A DNA stretch of 64,000 nt from Bagarius yarrelli (lineage: Eukaryota; Chordata; Actinopteri; Siluriformes; Sisoridae), in contig VCAZ01000020.1 in assembly GCA_005784505.1 (NCBI GenBank), positions 313,611 to 377,610 on the forward strand. Reading direction: 5' to 3'. This document shows, piece by piece, positions 40,201 to 52,444 of the stretch. The notes under the pieces are model-generated. The model was not told where the DNA came from. It saw only the letters and a program-made list of their open reading frames with translations, and did no database searches. The position numbers and the translations under genes were made by a program. The number at the start of each line of letters is the position of its first letter. The stretch's first letter is position 1.

Positions 40201-43200
40201 TGTTCAAGTATTTGTAGTCTCTTTTTCAACCAAATTAACTTTACGTAGTAAATAATTACTTAATTGAAAGTCCAAAAATGGCCAACTTTTTTTATATAAA
40301 AATGTACTTTTTTAACGCATGTTTCTATTGAACTCCGCGTTCCATGGAAAACTAATTGACAAGTCTTTTCTCAGTTTTTTCGTACGTTCAAGGTTTAATA
40401 CCAAGCATCTTGTCATTATACCGGCAGGGAATTTCAGCAGGTGTGCACACTTAACACAATTATTCCCATTACCTCAGAGCCTGCAGAACACACACCTGCT
40501 TCTCAAACAGCCCAGCACTGACCCCTGAGGCATTCCTGATGAGTACATCTTTTCTAAAGAGCTTGAGGATTTAGCGAGATTGGACTATGTAACAAAAGTG
40601 ATCACAGGAAGTGAGTTGTTGGAGAAACAAAACATGACGTCCAGCCTCTTGCATGCCGATTTACATTTTTAGATTTTCCCCCTCTTGTGTGTGCATGTTA
40701 CCCGCATGTGTCCGACCTGGTCTGAGGTTTTTTGTTTTTTTTTTGTTTTTTTTTTTTTAATATCGGCACATTCCTCAACCAACATCCCCCCCCCCCAAAC
40801 CCAAATTGCTCAGCTATATTAAAAAAAGATAAATGTAAGTCGCTCTGGATAAAGGTGTCTGCCAATTGGCGTAAATTTCAAGCCCCAAATACTTTTCAAA
40901 AATCATACAAATGGGGCTGCAGCTAAGGATTTTACTCATAGCTATCGGATACCATTGCTATATGCATCCCAGAGAAAGTGAACAAAGATCCTATATAGTT
41001 ATTCTTGGTATGCAATCCCTCTCATGCCATGCTGTGCCTGAAATATCAGCTCTAAACTTTTGATGGAAAGGTCAGAGAAGATTGTCACATCACCCGTTAT
41101 TCATTTACAACGGAAGTGCTTGTTATCTTGATTTAGAGCATTTAAGACTTAGCCAGAGACAAGAGCTGGCTCTTAGGCAGCGCTTCTGCTCGAAAGGAAA
41201 TTCCTGTTCTGAATGCTTGTCTTTGTTGTAACTTACAGAAAAGCGTCCACTTGAATGTTCTGCACTAGCAAGCATTCCCTTTTTGGTTCTTTTACCCTCA
41301 TGTTGGCGCTGAGATGTTGCATACTGGAGATCTAATTTGGCAAGGGAAAAAAATCAGTGTGTGTTTATCTCCTTCCTAAAAGGCCCTGCAGCGTCGACTT
41401 GCACGGACATTCACCTCAAGCTCTTTGTCTTGAAAGGTTGGTTGAAGCCACAGAACGGAAGATGAGCGGTTAGAAGTGGTGGCCTGCCTGTTCTAAAATG
41501 TGGGTGGTTTTTGCTGGGATTTGTTGGTATTCCTGTCCAGATTGTTGTGTTTACTGCTTTTGCACTTAACTAATTGCCAGTTTGGCTGTTTTGTCCATGG
41601 TGTGGACCTTAATTTGTCTTTTTGTAGGCACACATTGAGGTAAAGAGGTGATGGTATTTACGATAATGCTGGTATTTTAGTTTGCAGCGGCCCTATGATT
41701 TGCCCCGGGACCTATTCTAAGAACTCGCATCAAAGGGCACTGAGGCGTGGATGATCTCAGACTGAGAGACAGACAGGCTGAGAGAAGAGAGACAGAAAAG
41801 AGGTGTGGTGCCATGCTAATCACAGAATCCTCCAAGGCAGGCCTATTTATAACTAGCAGACCGGGCTTTCTGGGAGGGATGCGACAACTGGCGGCCAAAT
41901 GTATCTTAACGGTCATCAAATTTGAGCTAAAAAGTATAAATTAGACTTAATCAGGATATAAAATGACTCAGGGAATCGCTCAACATTTTCCCACCTAACG
42001 TTAAAAAAATGTTTAGTTGCGTCTCTGGAATCTGTCCAGTTGCATGTTTTTGGTAGCGTGCCACTTTTAGCAGCTGAACTGTAGAATGCGGTTTGTTTTC
42101 CAAAAGACCCTAAAAAAGCAGAAACAGCAAAGGGAAAAGGTTCATTTCGTGTTCAGAATCAAGTTTTTTCTTGTCACTATATTGAGCATATTTGGCTTTT
42201 TGCCAACGTCTTTGCTTCCATGCCATCACACATCACAAGCCACAATTAAACCCAGCACTTCGGTTGACCGCAGAATCTGGTTTTCGTTTGATTTCTTTTC
42301 AAGAGGAAGCAGAGCTGCGGTCCACTGACTCTGTCGTTGTCTGACATGTTTGATATATGAGACGTTTTGCTTGCTGAATTACACCATGTCAGATGTTGCT
42401 GAGAGAAAAGAACACAACCGATTGGATTGAGATTGGAACGTATATAAAGGTGGATGGGATTTTGGAATATGCATTTCTGAGAAGTTTCTCCAGAGTTTGT
42501 TGGAATGCTATTGACCTCATTTTAGTCACAGATAGGTGTGAAATGCCAACAAGTCATAAAATGATCTGTTTTACAGTCACTAGTGTTGTCTGGACCTGCT
42601 TCACCCAGGATGGTGTTTATTAAAAAAAAAGTTGATTGACAGAAACTCTGCCTGTTAGCAGCTAGACAAAAAACCAGACTTCAGCGAGACAGACCCGACT
42701 TTCTCTGTCTGGCTCTGGTGTGGATTACAGACACCGACATTTCAGCCTAATTTTCCACATTAAACTATCAAAAAGCCTCTTTATTAACACGGGGCTCAAC
42801 TGTGGCCTCATTGTCATTTGTTAAAATTGAAAAGCGTTGGGTCTTAAAATAAGTGGCAAATTACTTTATTTCCTGCTGTTTTAATCCTACACACACACAT
42901 CATCAGTCATTACTCTGAAAGCAGGGTGGAGACAGGAGAACCCAAGCCTGTTAGTGTTAGAATGGTGCTCTGTAAGCCAGTCAGGATTCTGTACTAGGAA
43001 CAGAAGGTGGACTGTCTCTGTGATGGCTCCAAGCAGGAGCTGTTGGTTTAATGGGAAAAAAACCCTTAAAGTGGTGAACAAATGAGGTTCAATTGAAAAT
43101 GCTGAAGTGCATTTTTTCCCCCTCGAACTGGAGTTTCTTTCAGATGTTAACTCAATAGTGAATGAAAGGAGTGGTCCGGAGTGAACAGCTGACAGAACGA

Positions 43201-46200
43201 CTTCTTGTTGCTGGTGTTTATTTTTTCTTTACTGTATAGTTTCAAATCCACAAAGAGCTTTGTTTTTTTTGTTGTTTTTTTTTTATAAGTGTTGAGGAAA
43301 GTAATAGGATCTTCGCCAGATTATATTATTCATAGGAAAGAAAATCAGCGAAATATATCGTAGATTTGTTTATCGGCTAACTGGCTAAATTTGGTTATGC
43401 CACAAAGGATAACAGGCTTATTTTTATGCAAGTAATTGAAGCCACTGAATAGTAGTTACAAAGCATTATGGTTGTGTAGCTCAGGGGTTAAGGTGTCTGA
43501 CTGCTGATCAGAAGATCATAGTGCGGAGAAATCGTCAGAGAGGAATCCATGTTGCTTTATTAAAGTTCGTAAATCAGTTTAAAAACATAGTCGCAAAACA
43601 GGCAGAAGTCGTACACGGTACACGGTAATCCAAGAGAATCCGGGCAAACAAATCAAAAACACCAGACAAAGAATCATAACCTAAAACCGAGCAGAGATCA
43701 TAAACTGTGAAGACGTACAGAAAACAAGAACGCTCGGTATGTCGCGCAGCTAAACAATACTCCGCAGCATGAGAGTCTTAGCGGCTAGCTTGTGTAGCTA
43801 GCCAATCGAGAAGTTGCACTGGAAGTACTACCGAAAAGCTTGTCCTCTGGTGATGGCGCCCTATGGTGGTGGGAGGGCGGAGTCATTGCACATATGTTTA
43901 AGCCCCAGCACGACCAAGCTGCCACTGATGGGCCCCTGAGCAAGGCACCTAACCCTTAACTGCTCAGTTAGTCAAAACATTGACAGCATAGATGAGTGTA
44001 ATTCGCTTCAGATATGGGGAATTTAGAGAAATGTAGATGAAATGTTTGTGTTCCATGCTCCTGACTGTCACCAGGTACTTTATAATCTTCATGGTAAAAA
44101 ATTCAATTCATGATATACAAGTATCAGCACAAAGACATGACACAAATGTCCAAAGAGTCGAATAACACATCGCACTCTGGCTTTCTCTCTTTTTGTACAG
44201 AGTGTGCTCATTGTTGGATGGAGAAATGGAGGAGGAGGTGGTGACTAGAATTTGACGTTTGTTCTTGTAAATGAATGCAAATGTCTTCTTGGGTTGATTC
44301 CCAGTGTGGCTAAAAACAACTCCAGACTCGTTTTCCCCTCACCATGTCCAGTTCAGGAGATCCAACCTGTGAAACACACTGCAGCAGCGTCCAATGTTTT
44401 TCAGTTAGTGGTAAATATTTAACTACAGACTAAATAGAGAGTTTTATCAAGATTGTAAACATCCACATGTTCAGTGCAGCCTAGGAGTCCGTGCAGGGGA
44501 CGGAACAAGGTTTCTGATTTCGGCGCCCTTCCCTCGAGCAGGGTGGGTTGGGGGGCGAGCATGCTTTAGAACAAACTTCTTCGTCTTTCTCACATTTCTT
44601 TTTGTGTTGTCACAAAAGCAGTTAGTCACATTTGGCCGAGATTAAAAGTTGCTTCCAGCGGGGATGTGTATTCATTCCCGCTGAGAGCTTTCAGACCAGG
44701 GAAAGGAGCACAAAGGAAGCGTTCGTCAATGTCAGCCTGCTCTGTCTGAAAGCGTCTCGTCTCATTCACCCGAATGCATACCAGCGGCTGTCTGAACCTG
44801 AACCTCGCCCTGAACACTGGCCTGGGTCGTTGGCACTGACCATTGTGTAGAAATGCTGCTGCAATACCAAGTGTTAACTCACAGTTGCTAACACGGAGTT
44901 ATCATACTGAATGTAGCAAGATTCAAAGTTCCAGCCTGTTTCTGTGCAAAAGTATTGGAACACATGACCATTACATCTATCTGTGTTTATTGATCATCCT
45001 ATTCCAGATGATGGTCTTAATTTCACCCTATAATCCCTTCCATTCTTTTGTGCATGTTTTCCACTAGATTGGGTCATGTGACTGCGGGGATCTGACCATT
45101 CAGTCCTAATCGTATTAATGAGATCAGACACTAATGTTGAGGTTTGGAGGTCTGGGGTTCAGTCGGGGTTCCAGTTCATCCCAGAGGTGTTCAGTTTAAA
45201 GGGGCTGAGTCAGAATTAGGGCTCTGTACAGGACATGAGAGTTCTTCTCCTCCAATCAGAACAGAACGGCATGTCTCCATGGAGATCAGGGGATTTGTGC
45301 ACAGGGACATTGTCTTGCTGGAACAGGGTTTGCGTCTCGCAGTTCCACAGAAGGACTTTCTGGACGCCTGTGTGATTTTAAAGTTTGTGGAACAGTTGGG
45401 GAAAAGAAATGCTGGTTCATTGGAGCTAAACGTATGGATAAAAATGACTAGGTTTAACTTTTAACAACATAAAAGACTGTAACAGTGGAGTGAAGTGATA
45501 GCAGCGATAGGAGCTGCCGTTACTTTGCTGACGAACACCAGGATGTTTGAAGTGTCATAGCTGAGACTGTCCTAGGGTTACAGATACGGTTGAAAGAACT
45601 TAAACTTTCCAAAACGTAGCTTTCTTTCATGAGGTGATCTTGTCGTCCGTGTTTGGTTGGCCTAGGAGGTGATTTAGGTCATATTCGTGTGTTTCTCACT
45701 GAGATCCAACACTAGCAGAGACTTGTAAGGTCAGCCTGTCAGCCTCCTTGTAGCTTAGTGTGATGCTGCTGAGTCAATGCTGACAGCTGTCTGTGAAGGC
45801 TTAGCATTTTAGCATTTGGACAGGAACTGGGACTTTCCCAGGCATCGTTTATTCATCGTTATAATGTTGAAGATTGTTTAATTCCCAGCACCACCAAGCC
45901 ACCACCGCTGGGCCCCTGAACAAGGCCCTTAACCCCAAATTGCTCAGTTGTATAAAAAAAATGTTAGTTGCTCTGGATAAAAATGTCTTATAAATGCTGC
46001 AAACGTAAATGTAGTAGCGTATGTCTTTGTAATTTAACCAGACAGACAGCTATATATATATATATACACACACACACCCAAATGTTCTTCAGTTTGTCCT
46101 CCAATGGACTGAGATGGCTTTACATTTTAGCTTAATCCACTTTTCTTTCTTTTTTTTTCCTTTTTAGGAGGCACCAGAGATATCGGCTCGGCCCTGACCA

Positions 46201-47072
46201 GGATGTGTATGAGGCACAGGAGCATCGAATCCAAGCTAAAGCAGTTCTCCACGTAAATATTTCCTGTTATTCACAACATTTGCGATTGCTGTTTCTAATT
46301 ATAAGAACATGTAGAAACTTCTGTTTTATTTGCATTGTGAGCTCTAAACTCATACCCTAGGGTAGGTCAGAGGTGACTTTTACTCCCCCCAGCGGCAGTG
46401 TAGGGGGGCAAAACCTCTGGAATGGTGGCTGTTCCACGCCTCACTGGCTCTCTGCTCTAATTTCAGGGGAGATGGTTTCTCCTTGGCCATGCTGTAAATC
46501 GTCCGCAGATGATCGGCTAAATTTAAACTCCTCAGCTGCTGAATGTGGCCAAGAGAAGTGAATGATTAACTGGAGGTGGAGCAGACAGACAGCAGCATGA
46601 GGAGGCCTGGGCTCCTGAGTGCTGCTCTATGTGATAGATGTTGAACAGAGTTTCTTGTAACACCACTTAGGTTGTCATTGATCTGACTAACGTAGCGTTG
46701 CAGAGAAAGCTAGCTAAAATATAAACTAGCAACGGGACTGATGATAAAATAAGAACAGAAATACGAATAATAGAAGAATAAGAACAGACACTGAGGTGTG
46801 TCGCACACAGCGACGCCAATGACGCAAGTATAGGCGACACTAATTGCGCTAGAGTAAATCGGTGGTTATGACGCCGTAATAATGCGATGATTCTAACCAG
46901 GTAATGAGGTGACTGTGTGAAGTGTAATAAGGGCATTGTAATGACACTCTAATAAGGTACAAGTTTTTGTTTTTCAGAACGTTTATCGACTGCCTCATTA
47001 ACCCTCTTCAGGAGCAGCTGGAGGAGTGGAAGAGAGGTGCAAACATACTGGATAAGGACCATGCCAAAGGTG

Positions 47073-47108
<36 letters not shown>

Positions 47109-47266
47109 GTAAAACCCGTTAAAATATTAACGCTGTTATTATAACAACTCTTTCTCCACACAGAATATAAAAAAGCTCGTCAGGAGATTAAGAAGAAATC
47201 CTCGGACACACTGAAACTGCAGAAGAAAGCTAAGAAAGGTAACACACATTTTAAGAATCACTTTGG

Positions 47267-47303
<37 letters not shown>

Positions 47304-47696
47304 GCGCGCACAGGCAAATAGATTTAAATGTAAAGCTGTGAGACGTACAGTGGAGCTCTGTATCAGCGTAAACACCAACACACCAGTGATTACATTACAC
47401 AACACTCTGCTCTCTCACATGGGATAATACACACCTTTTCACCGACACTGATTATACAGGCCACGCCCACTGCTGTGAACTGGCAGCTATACCAGCCACG
47501 CCTCCTGTGGACTGACAGCTATATGGGCCACACCCATTTTTCCTGTGATTTAACAGCTATACAGGCCACGCCTACATTTCTGCTAGTTAGAGTATTAATA
47601 TATCTAGCATAGCATTAGCACTGACACATTGCTCTGCATTTTCTTTATGCTCTGCATCGCTGTATGCACCTGTTTTGAGCAGCTGATGTACTGGGT

Positions 47697-47727
<31 letters not shown>

Positions 47728-48272
47728 GTCCATCCTGCCCATCTTAATGCATTCCAAATCAGTTCAGTGGCTTTTTGGTGACCATTAAAGGCTGTGTGTG
47801 TGTGTGTAAGCGTGTGTGTGTGTTTGTAGGAGAGAGATAGAGAGGAGAGGAGCGATTTTGCCTGTAATCCAGGTATCAGTGTAGTCTCTGTAATCGTTGC
47901 CCCCGGGTCTGTTGCCCCCTCTGACCCCTGGGGGTAATTAAAACATGTTGCTCGGGGCTGTAAAAAAGCCGTGTTGAGAATCAGTAGAGTAACAACAGTG
48001 TGCGATTTTCACGTTTCTCTCCTGAACGCTTTACTTCACTGTCTGGTAAATAAACCTCACCCTGGTGTCAAAGGTCACGATGTGTTTCAGAAGGCATCCT
48101 GGGGGGTAAAAGCAGGGGACGGAGGAGGGGCAGTCTTTAAAAATAACACACGACGCATCAGTGACTTCCTGTAAAAGATTTTATTTAAGTCATTGTTTAT
48201 TTAATTGTAATAAATAAAATTAATATATAAAATATGAAGCCCCATATAAAGGGAGTTTCATATGTGTGTCTA

Positions 48273-48307
<35 letters not shown>

Positions 48308-51300
48308 TTTTATCTGCTAATTAATTAAATATTTCAATATTAATCATTTGAGTCATGAGCTACTTCTTAATGTGTGCCTTCTCTTTTTTTGTTAGATTTT
48401 TTTTTATATCTATTAAATATAATACTGCCAAAGTTATCATTATTTTTTTTTTTACTGTTAATGAAAAGTGACGGCTGAAGGTCAGGTCTGATCACTAGTT
48501 CCTGAGTGGTGAATGTGTGGTGTCCTGCAGGGAAAGGAGACATCCAGCCTCAGCTAGACAGCGCCGTCCAGGATGTGACTGATAAATACCTGCTGCTGGA
48601 GGAGACGGAGAAGCAGGCGGTGAGGAAGGCGCTGATCGAGGAGAGAGCTCGCTTCTGCATCTTCGCCTCCATGCTGCGGCCCGTCGTGGTGAGCGCCAGC
48701 TAAAACCCACCCCGGATTAAAAAATGGGCTACAGAAAACTTTCCTGCTTTTCTTTTCCAACACGTCTCTGTGTTTTAGGACGAGGAGATGGCCATGCTGG
48801 GTGAGATCGTTCACCTTCAGACCATCGGCGAGGACCTCAAAGCTTTGACCATGGACCCTCACAAACTGCCTCCTGCCAGCGAACAGGTCTGTAGTTAATA
48901 CACTTACAAACTACCTGCTTTTTATATATTTATACAAATGTGGTGCTGATGCTGATGTTCGAGGGAATCGTTTGTTTAAGAAATGTAAATTTCGTTTGTT
49001 TAAAAACTTAAACACACCCTATTGTTTGGAAATTGTTTGGAAGTTTGTACAGGCCGTTTGCCTGCCATTAAAATGCCTGCCATTAAAATAATACTTTGTT
49101 TGAATAATAAAACACAAAACCCAGTTGTAAAGTTTGCATCTGTCTGGAACATATTTTTGTTTTAATATTACATTAATACCTTGAACATTGGCGAGGTTCT
49201 GTTCCAGAACCCGTCACGGATCAGGAGGAATCGTGAAGGTTTTGTGCGAGTCACTAAAAAGTGTAATAAATGCTTCTTTCTAGAGTTAATATGACCCACG
49301 TCATTGACCCAAAGCACTTTAACCTCAGTTTACCGTCAGTTTAATACATTATCCTTAAATCATACACTAGTGACACAAAGCAGCCGAGCTACAAGCTAAT
49401 TAGCACTGAGAAAAGCTGGTACCCCGCTGTGTGATTGGTTACTTCCAACCCTATCCAGCCAATAGCGTGTCGGCATGGACCCTACGTCATCGGCCAAACC
49501 TGATACAGTCTGCATTCGCTATAAACACTAGCAGAGAATTGATCATTTTTCTGTTGAAGTTATGCACCAGTTTTATTTACTATTACAAAAGAGTTCCAGA
49601 GGAAATAAACTTTGCGAATGTATCACTTTGCATCACATCCTGTTTTCAGTCTTCAGTTAGGCCGACACTTGCCTGCTTTGAGGCTGTTGTTGAGGATTAG
49701 TGCTAGCTTCAGGTCCTGGAGTATAAACTCATAACATGGTTATGAGAGGGATTAACACCTAAACCACCCAGGAGACAGACTACAGAGTCTTTACAGGTTC
49801 TTCTTGTCTTTCTTTCAATTTTTATTGCAGACTAAGAAACTGTGAGACTGGTGATCATAAAGTCCAAACTTTATTTCTTTAACAATTAATCGTCACCCAA
49901 ATTTGATAATCGTGACCGCCCTAGTGTTAGTAACAACACCGTCTTGAACAACACACAATTGATGTGTCCTTGAGAGGTTTTGAGAAATTTTCCTGCCTTC
50001 AGAGTTTTAGTGCTCTGCAAAACTGTGAAAATGACGGCATGTGTGACTCAGAGAACTGCCTTCGGGCGCTCAGTGTTTCATCAGACTGCCCCAGAAATTT
50101 GCACACAATGAGGCTGACCAGACCCGGGCAGTGGTAGCTCAATAGTTCAGGGTTAGGTTCTGGGTTTCTGTTCTGAAGGTTGTGAGTTTGAGGCCTGTTG
50201 GACTGCTGAGGTAGAGTTTTTATACACAGCAAACCAAAATCTAATGTTTGTTTATGGTTCATTGAGGCCCGGAATGATATTCTTTAATGTTATATCGGCT
50301 TCTCTCAGATCATTCATGACCTAAAGGGTTCGGATTACAGCTGGTCCTACCAAACACCTCCTTCGTCCCCAAGTACCACCATGTCCAGAAAGTCCAGCAT
50401 GTGCAGGTAGGCATCTGTCTTTTTGTTTTTGTTGTTTGAAAACGCATGGACACATTTTTTTGACTCCAGCTGGGTCAGTAGAAACTTCTCTCTGCTGTTT
50501 CCTCACTGATTGGTAGCAAAACTGCCCCTGATGTTTGTTTTAGCAGGAACATTACCTCCTTTCCACTGTTATTATTTAATTTGCTACGGTACTTACCTGC
50601 ATACCTTGCTGTCTGTCTATAAGTTTAAAATGAAATTATTCTTATCAGAATAATAGGGATTGACCCCCGGACTGGATTTTAGCTTATCTTGTTTGTCTTT
50701 TTACATTCTACATTGAGGACATTCCCATTGTTCAGTGCTAAAGTTTGAATCTAAGCGCTAAGCATCTTCACTTTCCCCTGCACCTCGGAGCATGACAGTG
50801 TGTCTTCTCATTTTTCATCATGTCAGATCCTTCCCTTTGGCGGTTTTCTTCTTTTTTTCAGAGGGTCACATGTGCCAAGAGCTTCTGATTTTGGAACAGC
50901 AGCTAAAAATATTAATCAGGCCACCAAGTAATTATCGTGTGTTAGATACGTGGGATGTTTTGGGATCTTCATCCTTCTGGACTTTACTGAATGCTTCCTG
51001 TAGTTTTATACATGTGCTCTATTGAGGTTGACGCCTGATTTACGGGTTCCAAAGGGAAGGATCGTGTGCTTGGTTGGATCATTATAATTTTTTGCCCTTG
51101 TTTTGAAAAGTTTGCATGGTGTGTCTGGAGTGTTAACAGTTCCCACTCGCCTCTGTTTTGTCCCGCTTCCTTTCCACGCCCCGCCCCTTCCTGTGTTATC
51201 GCCGTGCTAACAGCAGTCTGAACAGTGTGAACAGCAGTGACTCACGCTCAAGCGGCTCACTGTGTCATTCGTCCTCCCCGCTCTATCGCTACTGCAGCAT

Positions 51301-52404
51301 CACCGTGCCGCAGCCGGTCCCGGCCCGCCTTGCCAGTGTCTCCTCACACGACTCTGGCTTCGCCTCGCACGATGCTTTCCAGTCCAAGTCTCCATCACCC
51401 ATGCCCTCCGACCCTGCCTCCCAGGTAAGTGTTCTGTTCCCCTTGTTTGACAAATTCTGGTCAGAGTCCAATGGCGCCACTGTAGACCAGGGGTGTCCGA
51501 ACTGAGGGCCAGTGTCCTGCAGAGTTTAGCTCCAACTTGCCTCAGCATCAACCTGCAAATTTTAAGAATACCTACCAAGATCTAAATTAATTGGTTCAGG
51601 TGTGTTTGAATAGGGTTGGGGAGAAACTTTGCAGGACACCGGCCCACCAGGACCAAGTTTGGACACCCCTGCTGTAGATCCAACTGCAAGTTCCCCCTCA
51701 ATTTAGTCATGGTAAACCAGGGGTGGGCATTTCATGTTCTTTGTGTTTCTTGAATTATCCCTTCTCTACCTTCTGCTGATTACTTGGATCAGGTGTGTTC
51801 AGGCAATCGGAAGCTGGAGGATACAAATTTACTCGGCCTTCCCCACTTCACCCTCATCTGAGATGGTATCTCCCAGCTCCTAGTTGAATGAACACACCTG
51901 ATCCAGGTAATCAGCAGTGAGTAAAGCAGGGATAATTCAAGGAACACAAAGAACGTGGGTTGCTTATCGCTGCCGTAAGCACGCCCCTATAGGGGAGTTT
52001 CAAGGGGAGTTTGACAAGGGGGTTCATATAATTTTACCCCTTTGAAACAGCTTCTCGTGAGTTTATTGAATCTTCAGCATTTCTTAACTTTCAGAACTTT
52101 GTTTAACATACGGTATTTAAGGGTTCCAATTGGCTGACAACCTAAAAACCTTTAAAGGCTTGTATATCTAGCATAACCTTGTTAAAAGGTGTGTGTAGTG
52201 TGAGTAATTTGAGAGTGTGGTGTGCTACATGTAACTGAATTGGACACAGTCCTCATTTTACAGTTACTAACCGGCAGGGTCTCGTTTATTCTGTGCACCT
52301 TAAGGGTTGGTCAGAGGTGCAGTTCCGTCTGTCGTCTGTCAGAGATCCTTGACTGTAGTTGCCCCTGTGACTTTGCTTTAGACTGTAGAAATGTGTGTGG
52401 GTAT

Positions 52405-52444
<40 letters not shown>

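Larger units (their letters stand above)
35384..46167 (+). other. mtss1 intron 3, gene-free
   Basis: About 10.8 kb between IMD exons 3 and 4. I found no exon, RNA gene or conserved protein frame on either strand; open frames are short and composition-driven. It contains the SINE and DNA-element copies listed separately, a GAGA tract near 38080-38125, and A/T-rich stretches. Enhancers could be present but cannot be told from sequence alone. Confidence 0.7.
30767..48886 (+). other. mtss1: mtss1 exons 1-8: I-BAR (IMD) domain
   Basis: About 242 residues forming the helical, dimerising inverse-BAR domain. Diagnostic stretches: SYPVWEDFISKAGKLQSQLR, AAFLDAFQKVADLATGTRGG, IGSALTRMCMRHRSIESKLK, LINPLQEQLEEW, LDKDHAKEYKKARQEIKKKS and YLLLEETEKQAVRKALIEER. 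Basic residues KKKSSDTLKLQKKAKKGKGD form the usual lipid-contact patch. The domain ends at HKLPPASEQ, as in human. Exon 5 begins (S)TTFID where human has SSALID, a local difference. Confidence 0.94.

Noticed and set aside
50127..50220. Possible tRNA gene
   Set aside because: A- and B-box-like words are present but no cloverleaf can be completed; it is a SINE head.
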